A DNA stretch of 6,918 bases from Chloroflexota bacterium (GTDB taxonomy: Bacteria > Chloroflexota > Anaerolineae > Thermoflexales > Thermoflexaceae), in assembly GCA_030550075.1 (NCBI GenBank), contig JAUQQB010000152.1, positions 1-6,918 of the forward strand, written 5' to 3'. The notes beneath the pieces were generated by a model. The model worked only from the letters and a program-made list of their open reading frames with translations. It did not search any database and was not told the DNA's origin. The translations under genes were made by a program, and so were the position numbers. Below are positions 4,915 to 6,918 of the stretch, piece by piece. Every line of letters begins with the position of its first letter. Positions within the stretch are counted from its first letter, which is position 1.

Positions 4915-6066
4915 ATGGCTTCTCACCCGGTCGCGATCGTCCACGCCGAGCTGTATACGCCCGCTCGACGGATCGAAAATGGGACGGTGGTGTTTGCGGA
5001 GGGACAAATCTTGGCGATCGGGCCCTCCCACGAGGTCCGTCTGCCCCGGCGGGCGGAGCGGATCGATGCTCAGGGGCGCCCGGTGACCCCTGGGCTCATC
5101 GATCTCCACATCCATGGGATCGAAGGCTGCGACCTCTTTGGGCCGGAACTGGCGGAGGCCGCCCGACGCCTCCCTCGCTACGGGGTTACAGCGTTCGTTC
5201 CCACCACCCTGACCTTGCCTGAAGAGGAAATCCTTCAACGCCTGCAGGCCATGGCTCAGGTGATGGAGACGCCGCCTCCCGGAGCACGGATCCTGGGAGT
5301 TCACATTGAAGGACCCCATCTTTCCCCAAAGCGACCAGGGATGGCCAATCCGACATGGTTCCGCCCGCTGACCCTGGACGCCATCGACCGCTATCAGACT
5401 GCTGTCGGCGGACGTATCCTGTTATGGACGGTCGCCCCTGAAGAAGGCGAGGCCATGCAGGCCATCCCCGCGCTGGTCGCCCGGAGCATCATCCCGGTGA
5501 TCGGCCACAGCGATGCGACTTATGATCAAGCGATGGAAGCCATTCAACGGGGCGCCCGGCAGATCACACACTTTTTCAACGCGATGCGTCCTTTCCATCA
5601 TCGGGAACCCGGGCTGTTCACGGCGGCCCTGCTGGATCCGCGGGTGATCACCCAGCTGATTGCGGATGGGCAACATGTGCATCCAGCGGCGATGCAGCTG
5701 CTGTTCCGGGTGAAAGGCCCTTCCGGAGTCGCCTTGATCAGCGACGCCGCGCCGATGGCTGGGCTGCCCCCAGGCCGTTACACCTGGCTGGGCTACGAGG
5801 TGATCGTGGCCGATGGACGATGTCAGACCCCGGAGGGCGCGCTGGCGGGCTCGATCGCTCTTATGAACGAGGGCCTGCGCGTGTTGATCGAGGAAGCCGG
5901 CATCGATCCGCTTGACGCCGTTCGCAGCGCCACCTGGACGCCCGCTGAGGCGCTGGGCCTGCGGAAGCTGGGGCGCCTTCGGCCGGGAGCTCCCGCCGAT
6001 CTGGTTTTGTGGGCACGATGGGGGATCCCGGAGGAGGTCTGGATCCACGGAGAACGGATAGTGTAA
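4915..6066 (+). CDS. nagA: N-acetylglucosamine-6-phosphate deacetylase NagA
   Basis: This enzyme hydrolyses N-acetylglucosamine 6-phosphate to glucosamine 6-phosphate and acetate, in cytosolic amino-sugar and peptidoglycan recycling. The 383-residue protein has the amidohydrolase TIM-barrel layout: a small N-terminal beta domain (1-58), PGLIDLHIHG (59-68), and the metal-ligand glutamate in GVHIEGPHL (E132). Then come GHSDA (H198) and THFFNAM (H219) as metal ligands, DGQHVHP (H254) as substrate contact, and catalytic D277 in ISDAAPMAG. The last about 40 residues return to the beta domain (GRLRPGAPADLVLW). HIHG in the first motif is typical of NagA enzymes that use a single metal site via Glu and two His. 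GGAGG at 4904-4908 sits 6 bases before the ATG. Length is normal for the family. No nagB or PTS/ABC sugar importer is in the window; the next gene, a HAD hydrolase, may act in the same pathway. Confidence 0.95.
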   Translation: MASHPVAIVHAELYTPARRIENGTVVFAEGQILAIGPSHEVRLPRRAERIDAQGRPVTPGLIDLHIHGIEGCDLFGPELAEAARRLPRYGVTAFVPTTLTLPEEEILQRLQAMAQVMETPPPGARILGVHIEGPHLSPKRPGMANPTWFRPLTLDAIDRYQTAVGGRILLWTVAPEEGEAMQAIPALVARSIIPVIGHSDATYDQAMEAIQRGARQITHFFNAMRPFHHREPGLFTAALLDPRVITQLIADGQHVHPAAMQLLFRVKGPSGVALISDAAPMAGLPPGRYTWLGYEVIVADGRCQTPEGALAGSIALMNEGLRVLIEEAGIDPLDAVRSATWTPAEALGLRKLGRLRPGAPADLVLWARWGIPEEVWIHGERIV

Positions 6067-6149
6067 AACCCGGTGGCGGATTCTCCCCCATGCCATACCT
6101 TTATCCCGACGCTTCGAAGGGACGACCCCATTGGAGGAAACAAGCGGAG

Positions 6150-6821
6150 ATGTCGGGTCGAGGTCCTGCGTTCCTTTTTGATCTGGATGGCACCCTGATC
6201 GACAGTGTGTATCAGCACGTGCTGGCATGGCGGGAAGCCCTGGAGGCGGTGGGGATCTCACTATCCGTGTGGCGGATCCACCGGCGCATCGGGATGAGCG
6301 GTGGGCTGTTGCTTCGAGCGTTGCTGCGGGAGACCGGCCGGGAGGTCACCCCTGAGGAAGTCGCCCGGATCCAGCAACATCACGCGGAGGCCTTTGCCCG
6401 AATGCTCCCCCAGGTCCGCCCCCTCCCCGGTGCCCGGGAGCTCCTTCGGACGCTCACCGGGGCTGGGCTGCCATGGGCCATCGCTACCAGCGGTCGTCGT
6501 GAGGTGGCCCAGCCCATCTTAGATCTTCTGGCTCTCGACCCGTGGGTCCCGGTCGTGACGCGAGACGATGTTCATTACGCAAAGCCGGATCCCGATCTCT
6601 TTCTGACCGCGGCGGAGCGGCTGAAAATCCCGATTCAGGAATGCGTGGTGGTGGGCGACAGCGTGTGGGATTTGCTGGCCGCCCGGCGGGCGGGCGCTCT
6701 GGGCGTAGGATTGCTATCTGGAGGCTACGGGCGGGAGGAGCTCGAGCGGGCCGGTGCCTATCGGGTGTATGAGGACCCGGCGGACCTGCTGCAACATCTG
6801 GATGAGATCGGGGTTCGCTGA
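6150..6821 (+). CDS. HAD-superfamily hydrolase, phosphatase/beta-phosphoglucomutase-like (subfamily IA)
   Basis: This 223-residue cytosolic enzyme has all four HAD motifs. Motif I is FDLDGT, with nucleophile D11 and acid/base D13. Motif II is ATS with S114, motif III is K145 in YAKPDPDLF, and motif IV is GDSVWD with D170 and D174. Residues 18-90 form the helical C1 cap of subfamily IA (phosphoglycolate phosphatase, beta-phosphoglucomutase, sugar phosphatases). Substrate cannot be assigned: D13-G-T-L fits both phosphatases and mutases. The start is chosen at ATG 6150 because motif I begins 10 residues later, as is usual; GGAGG (6133-6137) is 12 bases upstream, slightly far, with GCGGAG nearer. 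The open frame extends upstream to 6009, but those residues lie inside or just after nagA and look non-homologous. ATG 6090 is a less likely alternative. The gap of 83 bases to nagA allows co-transcription, suggesting a sugar-phosphate substrate. Confidence 0.9.
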   Translation: MSGRGPAFLFDLDGTLIDSVYQHVLAWREALEAVGISLSVWRIHRRIGMSGGLLLRALLRETGREVTPEEVARIQQHHAEAFARMLPQVRPLPGARELLRTLTGAGLPWAIATSGRREVAQPILDLLALDPWVPVVTRDDVHYAKPDPDLFLTAAERLKIPIQECVVVGDSVWDLLAARRAGALGVGLLSGGYGREELERAGAYRVYEDPADLLQHLDEIGVR

Positions 6822-6918
6822 AAGAGTTTTTAGAAGTTGCGTAACTATTCAGCCGTTCTCCCGCAATGCCTATACGGATAGAGGCGGTTTTCTCCTGGGG
6901 GCATGTGGGGCCGAGCCG
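6822..6918. other. Right-edge non-coding stretch, no supported gene
   Basis: There are 97 bases after the HAD stop codon. I see no clear terminator: the TTTTT at 6827-6831 has no stem before it. There is also no start codon with a ribosome binding site. One minus-strand frame is open throughout and continues antisense into the HAD gene, but it has no recognisable protein features. The segment around 6836-6855 (TTGCGTAACTATTCAGCC) is less GC-rich than the genes and might be part of a dispersed repeat or insertion-sequence edge, which cannot be shown from one copy. Confidence 0.3.

Noticed and set aside
6009..6149. N-terminal extension of the HAD hydrolase
   Set aside because: It overlaps the end of nagA, and HAD motif I normally lies within the first 10-15 residues, as it does from ATG 6150.
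5422..6261. A 279-codon minus-strand frame
   Set aside because: It is antisense to nagA and the start of the HAD gene. Its composition is that of a shadow frame, with no motifs.
6878..6895. Hairpin around CCTATACGGATAGAGG
   Set aside because: The stem is short and interrupted by a bulge, with no U-tract. It is not convincing as a terminator.
1..6918. CRISPR array, tRNA, rRNA, riboswitch, transposase or toxin-antitoxin
   Set aside because: I read for regular spaced repeats, cloverleaf ends, conserved riboswitch cores, DDE transposase motifs and paired small genes, and found none.

Overview
The window is GC-rich, gene-dense bacterial DNA. Reading frames are tightly packed, GTG and TTG starts are used beside ATG, and Shine-Dalgarno sites are strong. 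Gene content and style resemble a thermophilic Chloroflexota (Anaerolineae/Thermoflexia-like) chromosome. That is an impression from protein style and composition only; no rRNA or other marker is present.

Left third (1-1776, minus strand): a molybdate-binding lipoprotein gene (modA) starts with GTG at 541 and runs off the left edge. Immediately upstream of it in the same operon is a membrane-embedded CPBP/CAAX-type protease gene (589-1776). An AT-rich divergent intergenic region (1777-1846) carries a good sigma70-type promoter for a rightward DtxR/MntR-family regulator gene with a C-terminal FeoA-like domain (1847-2545). By hand alignment, this regulator has lost most of the canonical primary metal ligands.

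Middle (2546-4880, plus strand): a 230-bp non-coding stretch holds a near-perfect 28-bp palindrome. It is followed by an alpha/beta hydrolase gene (2776-3645), a gene for a YqeB-family protein of the selenium-dependent molybdenum hydroxylase system (3658-4464), and a small Rieske [2Fe-2S] ferredoxin gene starting at a TTG with a perfect ribosome binding site (4569-4880).

Right third (4915-6821, plus strand): N-acetylglucosamine-6-phosphate deacetylase (nagA), then a HAD-superfamily sugar-phosphatase/phosphoglucomutase-like hydrolase. The last 97 bases hold no gene I can support.

A molybdenum theme links the two halves: molybdate capture (ModA) on one side, and molybdenum-hydroxylase maturation (YqeB) plus a [2Fe-2S] protein on the other, with a metalloregulator-family protein between them. 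The NagA-HAD pair looks like a separate amino-sugar or sugar-phosphate function that shares the transcription direction. I see no phage, CRISPR, tRNA, rRNA or intact transposase, and no clear evidence of a wholly new multi-gene system. The most unusual items are the altered regulator and the intergenic palindrome.
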